A stretch of 64,000 nucleotides of DNA, taken from positions 117,363-181,362 of the forward strand of contig CAJFNJ010000021.1 of the NCBI GenBank assembly GCA_904394705.1, in the 5' to 3' direction. The position numbers and the translations under genes were made by a program. The notes below the pieces were generated by a model. It was not told the origin of the DNA. It ran no database searches and saw nothing but the letters and a program-made list of their open reading frames with translations. This DNA is from Avimicrobium caecorum (GTDB lineage Bacteria > Bacillota > Clostridia > Oscillospirales > Ruminococcaceae). Positions 16,986 through 25,139 of this stretch are shown piece by piece (the stretch's first letter is position 1; every line of letters begins with the position of its first letter).

Positions 16986-18659
16986 ATGCTTTCCCAGCTT
17001 TACATCAAGAATATTGCAGTTATCAAGGAAGCGGATATCAACTTTGCCCAGGGGTTCAATGTCTTTACCGGCGAGACCGGCGCAGGCAAAACCATTCTGA
17101 TCAATGCCATCAATGCGGTGCTGGGAGAGCGTACCTCCCGGGATATTATCCGAACCGGGGAAAATTCGGCTTCGATCACAGCTGTCTTTGACGATGTCCC
17201 GCCCAGGGTTCTGAGTACACTGGCAGATCTGGGATATGAGATCGAATCGGGCGACAGTCTGCTCATCATGCGCACCCTCCATCAGGACGGCAAGACCCAG
17301 TGCAAGATCAACGGACAGCCTGCTACGGTATCCATGCTCAAAAACATCTCCGGCATGCTCATCAATGTCCATGGACAGCACGACAGCCAGCAGCTGCTTT
17401 CGGCAGAAAAGCATCTGGGCTACATTGATCTGTACGGCGGTCTGGGACAGGCTCTGAGCGAGTACCAGACTGAGTTTGCCCGGCTCCGGGAGATCAATGA
17501 CCGGATCGGGGCACTCTCAGCCGATGAGGCGGAAAAGGCGCACAAAACCGACCTGCTCACCTATCAGATCAATGAGATCACCGAAGCAGCCCTGACCTCC
17601 GGGGAGGAGGAGGAGCTGCTGTCCCAACGCCGGATTCTGCGCAATTCCGAGCGGATCACCCAGGCTCTGGCAGCGGCTCTGGCTCTGCTGAGCGGCGATG
17701 AAAACGGCGAAATCCCCGGCATTGTGGAGCAGATGGAAGAACTGGCTGCCCAGCTGGAGGAAGCCGGACGGTACATGGAGGACTTTGCGCCCACAGCTAC
17801 TGCGGTGAGCGGTTATAAATATGAGCTGGAGGACTGTGCTTCCAGCGTACAGGACGCCCTGGACAATATGGATTATGATCCTGCCCGGGCGGAGTATATC
17901 GAAAACCGTCTGGATACCATCAATATGCTCAAGCGCAAGTATGGTGCGGATATTCCTGCGATCCTGGCCTTCCTGGAAAAGGCCAAGGCCGAGCTGGACG
18001 ACATCACCTTCTCGGAGGAGAAGCTGGCCCAGCTGGAGCAGGAGCGCAGCCGGCAGTTTGCCCGGTGCTATGACCTGGCACGGCAGCTCTCCGCAGACCG
18101 GAAAAAGGCCGCGGAGGAGTTTACAGCCAAGATTCAGGAGGAGCTGCAGTTCCTGGATATGTCGGCAGTGCGGTTCCTTCCGGTGTTCCGGGAAAAGGCG
18201 CTGTCCTCCCTGGGAATGGACGACTTTGAGCTGCAGGTCAGCACCAATGTGGGCGAAGAACCCAAGCCGCTGGCAAAGATCGCTTCCGGCGGTGAGCTGT
18301 CCCGGATCATGCTGGCGATGAAGAATGTGCTGTCCGACCGGGACAATGTGGACACCATGATCTTTGATGAGATCGACACCGGTGTCAGCGGACGGGCTGC
18401 CCAGAAGATCGGACGGAAGCTCCATGAGGTATCCGCCGGACGGCAGGTGATCTGCGTGACCCACCTGGCCCAGGTGGCAGCCTATGCCGACCACCATCTG
18501 CTCATCAGCAAGAAGGTGCGGGATGGCAAGACCTTCACCAGTGTGGAATCGCTGAGCGAGGAAGAGCGCACCCAGGAGCTGGCCCGGATCATGGGCGGCG
18601 ATGTGATCACACCGGCAACCCTCAGCGCCGCTGCGGAGCTGCTGGAAAAATCCCGTTGA
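16986..18659 (+). CDS. recN: DNA repair protein RecN
   Basis: 557 aa from the ATG at 16986, preceded by AAAGGGGCGATCCGA; an earlier in-frame ATG lies inside argR and is not needed. SMC-like ATPase: Walker A GETGAGKTILINA near residue 33, long coiled-coil middle rich in Glu/Leu, then the ABC signature SGGELSRIMLAMK and Walker B MIFDEIDTGVSGRAAQK. RecN gathers double-strand ends for repair. The stop codon lies inside the -35 box of the tyrS promoter. Confidence 0.96.
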   Translation: MLSQLYIKNIAVIKEADINFAQGFNVFTGETGAGKTILINAINAVLGERTSRDIIRTGENSASITAVFDDVPPRVLSTLADLGYEIESGDSLLIMRTLHQDGKTQCKINGQPATVSMLKNISGMLINVHGQHDSQQLLSAEKHLGYIDLYGGLGQALSEYQTEFARLREINDRIGALSADEAEKAHKTDLLTYQINEITEAALTSGEEEELLSQRRILRNSERITQALAAALALLSGDENGEIPGIVEQMEELAAQLEEAGRYMEDFAPTATAVSGYKYELEDCASSVQDALDNMDYDPARAEYIENRLDTINMLKRKYGADIPAILAFLEKAKAELDDITFSEEKLAQLEQERSRQFARCYDLARQLSADRKKAAEEFTAKIQEELQFLDMSAVRFLPVFREKALSSLGMDDFELQVSTNVGEEPKPLAKIASGGELSRIMLAMKNVLSDRDNVDTMIFDEIDTGVSGRAAQKIGRKLHEVSAGRQVICVTHLAQVAAYADHHLLISKKVRDGKTFTSVESLSEEERTQELARIMGGDVITPATLSAAAELLEKSR

Positions 18660-18684
18660 CAATCCCGATGGGATATACTATAAT
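18656..18684 (+). promoter_or_regulatory. Consensus sigma-A promoter of the tyrS T-box transcript
   Basis: TTGACA (18656-18661) and TATAAT (18679-18684) match consensus exactly with a 17-bp spacer. The -35 overlaps the recN TGA (18657-18659), so the promoter sits directly on the gene end. Confidence 0.9.
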
Positions 18685-18691
18685 GCAACTA

Positions 18692-18950
18692 ATAGCTGTG
18701 ACGGGAACAGGTAACCGGCAGGACTGGACTGCAGAGAGCCTTTGGTTGGTGGAAAAAGGCGGAGGTCGGCTGGTGAGTACATCCCTGAGCTGCAGTCTGA
18801 ACCAAGAGTAGGATGAGCCGCGTTGGCTGCGTTAACAGCCCTGGACACAGGAACTGTGTCCGCTGAGGCTGCATAATGCAGCGAACAGAGGTGGTACCGC
18901 GCTATTGATGCGCCCTCTATCCGTATGATGCGGATAGAGGGCGCTTTTTG
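18692..18950 (+). promoter_or_regulatory. T-box leader (tyrosine) with terminator, upstream of tyrS
   Basis: The T-box sequence AGAGGTGGTACCGCG is at 18887-18901. A candidate specifier TAC (Tyr) lies at 18778-18780 in the GTGAGTACATCC region of stem I. The bulge TGGT (18892-18895) offers U opposite the A discriminator expected for tRNA-Tyr. A terminator stem GCGCCCTCTATCCG / CGGATAGAGGGCGC (18910-18944) with a T-run follows; its left arm would pair with the T-box antiterminator region when uncharged tRNA binds. Uncharged tRNA-Tyr should raise tyrS expression. Confidence 0.93.
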
Positions 18951-18973
18951 TATGGAAAAAGGAGGATAAACAA

Positions 18974-20200
18974 ATGGGAATTTATGAAGAACTGCAGGCC
19001 CGCAGCCTGATCGCACAGGTGACTGATGAACCCGAAATCCGGGAACTGATCAACAACGGCGGCGCCCGGTTCTATATCGGCTTTGACCCCACAGCGGATT
19101 CGCTGCATGTGGGACATTTCATGGCGCTCTGCCTGATGAAGCGTCTGCAGCTGGCAGGCAACCGTCCCATCGTGCTGATCGGCGGTGGTACCGGCATGGT
19201 AGGTGACCCCTCCGGCCGTACCGATATGCGCACCATGATGACCCCCGAAACCATCCAGCACAACTGCGACTGCTTCAAGAAGCAGATGGAGCGGTTTATT
19301 GAGTTCGGCGAGGACAAGGCTGTCATGGTCAACAATGCCGACTGGCTCATGGATCTCAACTATGTGCAGCTGCTCCGGGAAGTGGGCGTACACTTCTCGG
19401 TGAATAATATGCTCCGGGCCGAGTGCTACAAGCAGAGAATGGAAAAGGGCCTGAGCTTCTTGGAGTTCAACTACATGATCATGCAGGCCTATGACTTCCT
19501 GCACCTGCACACCACTCTGGGCTGCAATATGCAGTTCGGCGGCAACGACCAGTGGAGCAACATGCTGGCAGGTACCGAGCTGATTCGCAAAAAGACCGGC
19601 GATGATGCCTACGCCATGACCATCACCCTGCTGCTCAACAGCGAGGGCAAGAAGATGGGCAAGACTGCCAGCGGCGCAGTGTGGCTTGATCCCAACAAGA
19701 CCACTCCGTTTGAGTTCTTCCAGTACTGGCGCAACATTGACGACCAGGATGTCATGAAGTGCATCCGGCTGCTCACCTTCCGTTCGCTGGAGGAAATCGA
19801 AGAGATCGAGCATTGGGACCCCAGCCGCATCAACGAAAAGAAGGAACTGCTGGCCTACGAACTCACTGAGATGGTTCACGGCAAGGAAGAGGCCGACAAG
19901 GCTCTGGAAGCTGCCAAGGCTCTCTTTACCCCCGGTGCTGACAGCACCAATGTACCGTCCTTTGCTCTGGAAGCTGCTCAGTTCAGCGCAGAGGGTACCA
20001 TTCCGGTGATCGATGTCCTCACTCTGGCAGGACTCTGCCCCTCCAAGTCGGAAGCCCGCCGTGCAATCCAGCAGGGCGGCGTGACCGTTGGTGAGGAGAA
20101 GGTGACTGACCTGGCTGCTGTCCTGACCCAGGAAGAGGTCAAGAATGGCGTGATGGTCCGCCGCGGCAAGAAGACCTTCAAGAAGATCACCCTGGCATAA
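18974..20200 (+). CDS. tyrS: Tyrosyl-tRNA synthetase
   Basis: 408 aa class I synthetase. The HIGH-type motif is HVGHF (DPTADSLHVGHFMA) and the KMSKS-type motif is KMGKTASG; a C-terminal S4 domain (from about residue 340) binds tRNA. It charges tRNA-Tyr with tyrosine. It is transcribed alone behind the tyrosine T-box, and the start follows AAAAAGGAGGATAAACAA. Confidence 0.97.
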   Translation: MGIYEELQARSLIAQVTDEPEIRELINNGGARFYIGFDPTADSLHVGHFMALCLMKRLQLAGNRPIVLIGGGTGMVGDPSGRTDMRTMMTPETIQHNCDCFKKQMERFIEFGEDKAVMVNNADWLMDLNYVQLLREVGVHFSVNNMLRAECYKQRMEKGLSFLEFNYMIMQAYDFLHLHTTLGCNMQFGGNDQWSNMLAGTELIRKKTGDDAYAMTITLLLNSEGKKMGKTASGAVWLDPNKTTPFEFFQYWRNIDDQDVMKCIRLLTFRSLEEIEEIEHWDPSRINEKKELLAYELTEMVHGKEEADKALEAAKALFTPGADSTNVPSFALEAAQFSAEGTIPVIDVLTLAGLCPSKSEARRAIQQGGVTVGEEKVTDLAAVLTQEEVKNGVMVRRGKKTFKKITLA

Positions 20201-20295
20201 TCAGAAATCCCGGGGAACGGCTTTGCCGCATATCGGCTGCCCAAAAACAGGCGGCACTTCTGAAAGCCTGAAGCTGCTCCTCAGACAGGGAACAG

Positions 20296-20375
20296 CCATC
20301 CGGATGGTCTTTTCCGATTCCCGCACAGAAAAACCCTCCTGTCCAATTTTGATTCGGGCAGGAGGGTTTCTTTAT
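20296..20375. terminator. Terminator region between tyrS and asd (bidirectional)
   Basis: AAACCCTCCTG (20331-20341) pairs with CAGGAGGGTTT (20359-20369), with T-rich sequence to the right and an A-run to the left, so it can end both tyrS and the leftward asd. A smaller perfect palindrome CCATCCGGATGG followed by TCTTTT lies at 20296-20307 and may help end tyrS. I see no gene in 20201-20400. Confidence 0.8.
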
Positions 20376-20400
20376 TATATCAGAAAGGGAAGGACCGTTC

Positions 20401-21474
20401 TTACAGGTAGCCGTTTTCAGCCAGGAGCTCTGCCATCAGCACCGCACCGCCGGCAGCGCCGCGGATGGTATTGTGGGACAGGCAGACAAACTTGTAGTCA
20501 TACTGGCTGTCCTCCCGGAGACGTCCGATGGATACGCCCATGCCATGCTCCTGATCCCGGTTGAGCCGGGTCTGGGGCATGTTGTCCTCTTCGAAATAGG
20601 TCAGGAACTGCTTGGGAGCAGAGGGCAGGTTCAGACGCTGGGGCTCTCCGGCAAACTCCTTCCAGCGGCGGAGAATCTCCTCCTTGGAAGGCTTGTGGTC
20701 AAAGCGTACAAAGACAGCTGCCAGATGTCCATCGGTAACCGGGACACGGATGCACTGGGTTGTGATGGACGGGGAAGAAGCCAGCCTGATCTCATCGCCC
20801 TCCACAGTACCCCAGATCTTCATGGGTTCCTTTTCGCTCTTCTCCTCCTCACCGCTGATGAAAGGGATCACATTGTCCACCATTTCGGGCCAGGTTTCAA
20901 AGGTCTTGCCGGCGCCGGAGATCGCCTGGTAGGTGCAGGCCAGTACTTCACGGACGCCGAAGTCCCGCAGGGGTTCCAGGGCGGGGACATAGCTCTGAAG
21001 CGAGCAGTTGGACTTGACTGCGATAAAGCCGCGCTTGGTTCCCAGACGACGGCGCTGCGCGTCAATGATCTTCATGTGGTCGGCGTTGATCTCCGGAATA
21101 ATCATGGGGACATCGGGGGTGAAGCGGTGGGCGGAGTTATTGGAGATCACCGGGCATTCGGCCTTGGCATAGCGTTCCTCCAGGGCCCGGATCTCGTCCT
21201 TCTTCATATCCACGGCACAGAACACAAAGTCCAGACCGTCTGCCATCTTCTCCACATCGGAGGCGTCATACATCACCAGATCTGCCATGGAAGCCGGAAC
21301 CGGAGTGGGCATAGCCCAGCGGCTGCCCAGAGCCTCCCGGTAGGTTTTGCCGGCGGAGCGGGGAGAGGCTGCCAGCTTGACAACCTCAAACCACGGATGC
21401 TGCTCCAGCAGTGAAACGAACCGCTGTCCGACCATGCCAGTTGCTCCTACTACGCCTACCTTATATTTTTCCAT
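20401..21474 (-). CDS. asd: Aspartate-semialdehyde dehydrogenase (archaeal/fungal-type branch)
   Basis: 357 aa. N-terminal NAD(P)-binding GVVGATGMVGQRF; catalytic cysteine in KSNCSLQ; active-site motifs AISGAGKTFETWP and VPVTDGHLAAVFV. Length and the SNCS context match the TIGR00978 branch typical of archaea, fungi and some clostridia rather than the usual bacterial Asd. It reduces aspartyl phosphate to the semialdehyde for lysine, threonine and methionine synthesis. It is transcribed alone from a promoter at about 21.6 kb. Confidence 0.92.
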   Translation of the reverse strand: MEKYKVGVVGATGMVGQRFVSLLEQHPWFEVVKLAASPRSAGKTYREALGSRWAMPTPVPASMADLVMYDASDVEKMADGLDFVFCAVDMKKDEIRALEERYAKAECPVISNNSAHRFTPDVPMIIPEINADHMKIIDAQRRRLGTKRGFIAVKSNCSLQSYVPALEPLRDFGVREVLACTYQAISGAGKTFETWPEMVDNVIPFISGEEEKSEKEPMKIWGTVEGDEIRLASSPSITTQCIRVPVTDGHLAAVFVRFDHKPSKEEILRRWKEFAGEPQRLNLPSAPKQFLTYFEEDNMPQTRLNRDQEHGMGVSIGRLREDSQYDYKFVCLSHNTIRGAAGGAVLMAELLAENGYL

Positions 21475-21512
21475 AGAAATCAGTCCTTTCAGCCGAATCA
21501 GGCAAGATTTTA

Positions 21513-21541
21513 TTGAAAAGAGGCCCCGGTTGTTCTATAAT
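21513..21541 (+). promoter_or_regulatory. Sigma-A-type promoter directed at queA-tgt
   Basis: TTGAAA (21513-21518) and TATAAT (21536-21541) with 17 bp between. It points right and would give queA a leader of about 180 nt. It lies inside the asd 5' leader on the opposite strand. Confidence 0.6.
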
Positions 21542-21609
21542 GAAATAGATTGGGTTCATTCTTTTTCCAGATTGTGTCCTCGAACGGGAAACAACTGTAT
21601 TTGAATGAT

Positions 21610-21638
21610 ATAGTATCACCCGTTTCCCGAAAAGTCAA
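21610..21638 (-). promoter_or_regulatory. Sigma-A-type promoter of asd
   Basis: On the minus strand TTGACT (21638-21633) and TACTAT (21615-21610) are 17 bp apart. Transcription would begin near 21603 with a leader of about 130 nt, overlapping the opposite transcript from 21548. Confidence 0.55.
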
Positions 21639-21728
21639 TGCTTTTTTGGAGCATTCTTTTTTCGCCAAACAAAAAACTATATTCTGTATCTGTGTGATAT
21701 ACATACTTTTTCTAAGGAGTCCTGCAAC

Positions 21729-22775
21729 ATGAAAAAATCTGATTTCTGGTTCGATCTGCCGGAAGAACTGATCGCCCAGACCCCCATTGAGCCCCGGGAT
21801 GCGTCCCGCGTCATGCTTCTGGATAAGGAGACCGGCGCCATTGGTGAATGTGTGTTCCATGACATCATCGACCGGCTCAATCCCGGCGATCTGCTGGTGC
21901 TCAACAATTCCCGTGTTCTGCCGGCACGTCTGTACGGCTACCGGGAGGGAACCGGCGGTCACATGGAATTCCTGCTGCTCAAGCAGGTACAGAAGGATGT
22001 GTGGGAAGTCATGGTCCGTCCCGGCAAGAAGGCACGGGAAGGCCTGGTCTTTGAATTCGGCGACGGACGCCTGAAGGCAGAGGTACTCTCCACCACCGAG
22101 GGCGGCAACCGTCTGGTGCGGTTCCACTACGATGGGGAGTTCTATTCGCTGCTGGAGGAGATCGGCAACATGCCGCTGCCGCACTACATTACAGCGGAGC
22201 TCAAGGACAAGGAGCGCTACCAGACTGTATACTCCAAGGATCTGGGTTCTGCGGCGGCTCCCACAGCGGGTCTGCACTTCACCAAGGAGCTGCTGGAACG
22301 TATTGAGCAGAAGGGTGTGGGCATTGCCTATGTGACCCTGCATGTGGGCCTCGGCACCTTCCGTCCGGTCAAGACAGAGGAGATCACCGACCACCAGATG
22401 CATTCCGAGCACTACTACATCACCTCGGAAACTGCTGAAAAGATCAACCGCACCAAGGAACAGGGCGGACGGGTCATTGCGGTGGGAACCACCAGCTGCC
22501 GGACTCTGGAATCCGCTGCGGATGAGAACGGACGCATCCATGAGTGCAGCAATGACACCAGCATCTTCATCTATCCCGGATACAAGTTCAAGGTGCTGGA
22601 TGGCCTGATCACCAACTTCCATCTGCCCGAAAGCACCCTGATCATGCTGGTGAGCGCACTGGCGGGTTATGAGCATACCATGGCAGCCTACAAGGAGGCT
22701 GTGGAGAAGAAATTCCGCTTTTACAGCTTCGGCGATGCAATGTTCATTGCAGATCAGCCGGATCTCAGGAGGTAA
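21729..22775 (+). CDS. queA: S-adenosylmethionine:tRNA ribosyltransferase-isomerase
   Basis: 348 aa, standard length. Begins FWFDLPEELIAQTPIEPRDASR and contains SRVLPARLYG, AAPTAGLHFT and the C-terminal NFHLPESTLIMLVSA motif, all diagnostic for QueA. It transfers and isomerises ribose from SAM to preQ1 in tRNA to form epoxyqueuosine. tgt follows 2 bp later, so consecutive queuosine steps are co-transcribed. Start ATG follows AAGGAGTCCTGCAAC. Confidence 0.97.
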   Translation: MKKSDFWFDLPEELIAQTPIEPRDASRVMLLDKETGAIGECVFHDIIDRLNPGDLLVLNNSRVLPARLYGYREGTGGHMEFLLLKQVQKDVWEVMVRPGKKAREGLVFEFGDGRLKAEVLSTTEGGNRLVRFHYDGEFYSLLEEIGNMPLPHYITAELKDKERYQTVYSKDLGSAAAPTAGLHFTKELLERIEQKGVGIAYVTLHVGLGTFRPVKTEEITDHQMHSEHYYITSETAEKINRTKEQGGRVIAVGTTSCRTLESAADENGRIHECSNDTSIFIYPGYKFKVLDGLITNFHLPESTLIMLVSALAGYEHTMAAYKEAVEKKFRFYSFGDAMFIADQPDLRR

Positions 22776-22777
22776 GA

Positions 22778-23908
22778 ATGTATAAACTGATCAAGAAACA
22801 GGGAAATGCCCGGCGCGGCGAATTCCAGACGGTTCACGGCACAGTCCAGACCCCGGCCTTTATGAATGTCGGCACATCGGCAGCCATCAAGGGCGGTATC
22901 TCGTCCTATGACCTCAAAGATCTCAAATGTCAGGTGGAGCTCTGCAACACCTATCATCTGCATCTGCGTCCCGGCGATGATGTGATCCGGGACCTGGGCG
23001 GCCTGCACAAGTTCATGGGCTGGGACCGTCCCATCCTCACCGACAGCGGCGGATTCCAGGTATTCTCCCTGTCCTCGCTGCGCAAAATTGAGGAGGAAGG
23101 CGTCTACTTCCAGTCGCATATCGACGGACGGCGCATCTTCATGGGGCCGGAGGAGAGCATGCGCATCCAGTCCAACCTGGCTTCCACCATTGCCATGGCC
23201 TTTGATGAGTGCATCGAGAACCCCTCCACCCGGGAGTACACCGCCCGCTCCATTGCCCGGACTGTCCGCTGGCTGGAGCGCTGCAAGAAGGAGATGCAGC
23301 GTCTGAATTCGCTGCCGGAGACCATCAACAAGAACCAGCTGCTCTTCGGCATCAATCAGGGATCGACCTTTGAGGATCTGCGCATCGAGCACATGAAGCA
23401 GATCGCCGCCCTGGATCTGGACGGCTATGCCATCGGCGGTCTCGCGGTAGGTGAAACCGCTGAGGAGATGTACCATATCATCGAAGCAGTGGAGCCCTAT
23501 ATGCCTGCGGACAAGATCCGCTATCTCATGGGTGTAGGCACTCCGGTCAATATTCTGGAAGCAGTCGCCAGAGGCGTGGATCTCTTTGACTGCGTTATGC
23601 CCAGCCGGAATGCCCGCCATGGACATATCTTCACCTGGGATGGCGTTATCAACCTGATCAATGCCAAGTATCAGCGGGATGACCGTCCCATTGATGAGCA
23701 CTGTGACTGTCCGGTCTGCCGGCAGCATTCCCGTGCCTATATCCGTCATCTGCTCAAGGCAGGGGAGATGCTGGGCATGCGTCTGGCTGTCATGCACAAC
23801 CTCTACTTCTACAATACCCTGATGGAACGCATCCGGGAGGCACTGGACAACGATACCTTTGATGAATTTTATCAGAAATATGTCCCGATCCTGGGCCGCC
23901 GCATCTGA
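22778..23908 (+). CDS. tgt: Queuine/preQ1 tRNA-guanine transglycosylase
   Basis: 376 aa. Active-site region DSGGFQVFSLSSLRKI, second catalytic region GIGGLAVGE-like (AIGGLAVGET), and the zinc site CDCPVCRQHSRAYIRHLLKAG split over Cys-x-Cys-x2-Cys and a downstream His. It swaps G34 for preQ1 in tRNAs with GUN anticodons, just before QueA acts. It directly follows queA. Confidence 0.97.
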   Translation: MYKLIKKQGNARRGEFQTVHGTVQTPAFMNVGTSAAIKGGISSYDLKDLKCQVELCNTYHLHLRPGDDVIRDLGGLHKFMGWDRPILTDSGGFQVFSLSSLRKIEEEGVYFQSHIDGRRIFMGPEESMRIQSNLASTIAMAFDECIENPSTREYTARSIARTVRWLERCKKEMQRLNSLPETINKNQLLFGINQGSTFEDLRIEHMKQIAALDLDGYAIGGLAVGETAEEMYHIIEAVEPYMPADKIRYLMGVGTPVNILEAVARGVDLFDCVMPSRNARHGHIFTWDGVINLINAKYQRDDRPIDEHCDCPVCRQHSRAYIRHLLKAGEMLGMRLAVMHNLYFYNTLMERIREALDNDTFDEFYQKYVPILGRRI

Positions 23909-23954
23909 CAGCCCAGAGAATTGGCGTAAAATCGGGGATTTTTTTAGTTCTCCC

Positions 23955-23983
23955 TTGCAAGCAGCCGTTTTTTTCTGTATAAT
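23955..23983 (+). promoter_or_regulatory. Promoter of yajC
   Basis: TTGCAA (23955-23960) and TATAAT (23978-23983) with a 17-bp spacer, 33 bp before the yajC start codon. A short AAAATC/GATTTT stem with T-run upstream (about 23931-23946) may weakly end tgt. Confidence 0.7.
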
Positions 23984-24015
23984 ATTTCTTGTATATTTTT
24001 TGGAGGTGCAAATCT

Positions 24016-24333
24016 ATGTTTTCCAATCTGATGCTCACTGCTGACAGCTCGAGCTATACTTATCTGTTCGGTCAGCTCGGCGTTATGATCGTAATGATCG
24101 CTGTACTCTGGTTCTTCCTGATCCGTCCCCAGAACAAGCGGGAAAAGGAAGTTTCCAAGATGCGTGAGGCTCTGGAAGTAGGCGATGAGGTTATTACCCG
24201 CGGCGGTATTATCGGTCGTGTTGTAAACCTCAAGGACGACTATGTAATGATCGAAACCGGCAGCGACCGTACCAAGATGCGGATCGCCCGTTGGGCCATC
24301 GACATCAACACCACCGCTGAGAAGGAAAAGTAA
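24016..24333 (+). CDS. yajC: Preprotein translocase subunit YajC
   Basis: 105 aa from ATG 24016, chosen because TGGAGGTG lies 8 bases upstream; an ATG nine codons earlier lies in the leader. One membrane span (about residues 17-35) is followed by FLIRPQNKREKEV and the small domain with VGDEVITRGGIIG. YajC associates with SecDF/SecYEG. secDF is not adjacent here; instead membrane and SCIFF genes follow. Confidence 0.95.
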   Translation: MFSNLMLTADSSSYTYLFGQLGVMIVMIAVLWFFLIRPQNKREKEVSKMREALEVGDEVITRGGIIGRVVNLKDDYVMIETGSDRTKMRIARWAIDINTTAEKEK

Positions 24334-24421
24334 GAGAATTTCTCAAAAGGTGTACTGATATGCATTTCGGTGTAATATCTTTATAGCGGAAACCGATATC
24401 GTATCAGGAGGTCGTCGCTTT

Positions 24422-24829
24422 ATGATGTCTGAAAAACACCCTACCGGAAAACATCTGCCTCATCCTGTCAAGCCTGTGCTGCTCTGTTCTTTGATCGGCG
24501 CGGCGGCCGTAGCGCTTCTGCTGGCTGGATTTTCCTTCCTGCTGACCCTGCAGGATCTTCCGCATTCCGCGGTGGAACCACTGGCTCTGCTGGCTGGTGG
24601 TGCCGGTTGTCTGCTGGCTGGATTTCTCTGTGCCAAGCTCCATGGACGCAGCGGTCTGCTCACCGGCGCCGCCTGCGGAGTGATGGTATTCGGGATTATC
24701 TTCCTGACCGGATGCCTGACAATGGGCGGGGCACTGAGGCCCTCAGTCTGGCTGAAGGGATTGATTTTCCTGTTCTGCGGCGCCATTGGCGGTGTTTTGG
24801 GGGTGAACACAGCCCTTCCGGTGAAATAG
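24422..24829 (+). CDS. TIGR04086-like small membrane protein
   Basis: 135 aa with four predicted membrane spans (about residues 17-42, 53-70, 77-98 and 110-128) and Gly/Ala-rich helices. Size, topology and position between yajC and scfA fit the TIGR04086 (YrzE-like) family of Firmicutes membrane proteins of unknown role. The neighbourhood hints at a link to SCIFF processing or export, but nothing in the sequence proves it. AGGAGG lies nine bases before the ATG. Confidence 0.7.
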   Translation: MMSEKHPTGKHLPHPVKPVLLCSLIGAAAVALLLAGFSFLLTLQDLPHSAVEPLALLAGGAGCLLAGFLCAKLHGRSGLLTGAACGVMVFGIIFLTGCLTMGGALRPSVWLKGLIFLFCGAIGGVLGVNTALPVK

Positions 24830-24832
24830 CTA

Positions 24833-24862
24833 TTTACACAGGAATGGGTTTTGTGGTATAAT
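24833..24862 (+). promoter_or_regulatory. Promoter of scfA with extended -10
   Basis: TTTACA (24833-24838) and TATAAT (24857-24862), 18-bp spacer, with TGG immediately before the -10 (extended -10). It begins just past the stop codon of the upstream membrane gene. Confidence 0.72.
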
Positions 24863-24904
24863 TTAGCTACACTGAAACCTATGAACGAAAAGAGGATATA
24901 AACT

Positions 24905-25051
24905 ATGACACATGTTAAGACTCTGAACAAGGCTAATCTCAAGGAAAGCTGCGCCAAGGGCGGCTGCGGCGAGTGCCAGGCTTCCTGCCAGTCTGCTTGC
25001 AAGACTTCCTGCACTGTTGCTAACCAGAAGTGCGAGAACCCCAACCGCTAA
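24905..25051 (+). CDS. scfA: SCIFF ribosomal peptide precursor (six-cysteine peptide)
   Basis: 48 aa. The core, from Cys21 to Cys43, contains the near-invariant CGECQASC, QSACKTSC and TVANQKC pattern: Cys21, 24, 28, 32, 36 and 43. The leader MTHVKTLNKANLKE is also typical. The radical-SAM maturase encoded next door should introduce a Cys-to-Thr thioether (sactipeptide/ranthipeptide class). An additional Cys16 lies at the leader/core border, making seven. Ribosome-binding site AAGAGGATATAAAC. A hairpin separates it from scfB. Confidence 0.95.
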   Translation: MTHVKTLNKANLKESCAKGGCGECQASCQSACKTSCTVANQKCENPNR

Positions 25052-25079
25052 ACGGTTGATCTAAACTGAACGCAGTTAC

Positions 25080-25111
25080 AGTTAAGGGACAGTTTCTGTC
25101 CCTTAACTTTT
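25080..25111 (+). terminator. Leaky terminator between scfA and scfB
   Basis: AGTTAAGGGACAG (25080-25092) and CTGTCCCTTAACT (25096-25108) form a perfect 13-bp stem with a 3-nt loop, but only a short TTTTG follows. Partial read-through would give more precursor than maturase. Confidence 0.7.
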
Positions 25112-25139
25112 GTCCCCGAAAAAATATAAGGAGATCAAA

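Noticed and set aside
21475..21603. Lysine riboswitch before asd
   Set aside because: The leader of about 130 nt is too short and lacks the conserved L-box segments.
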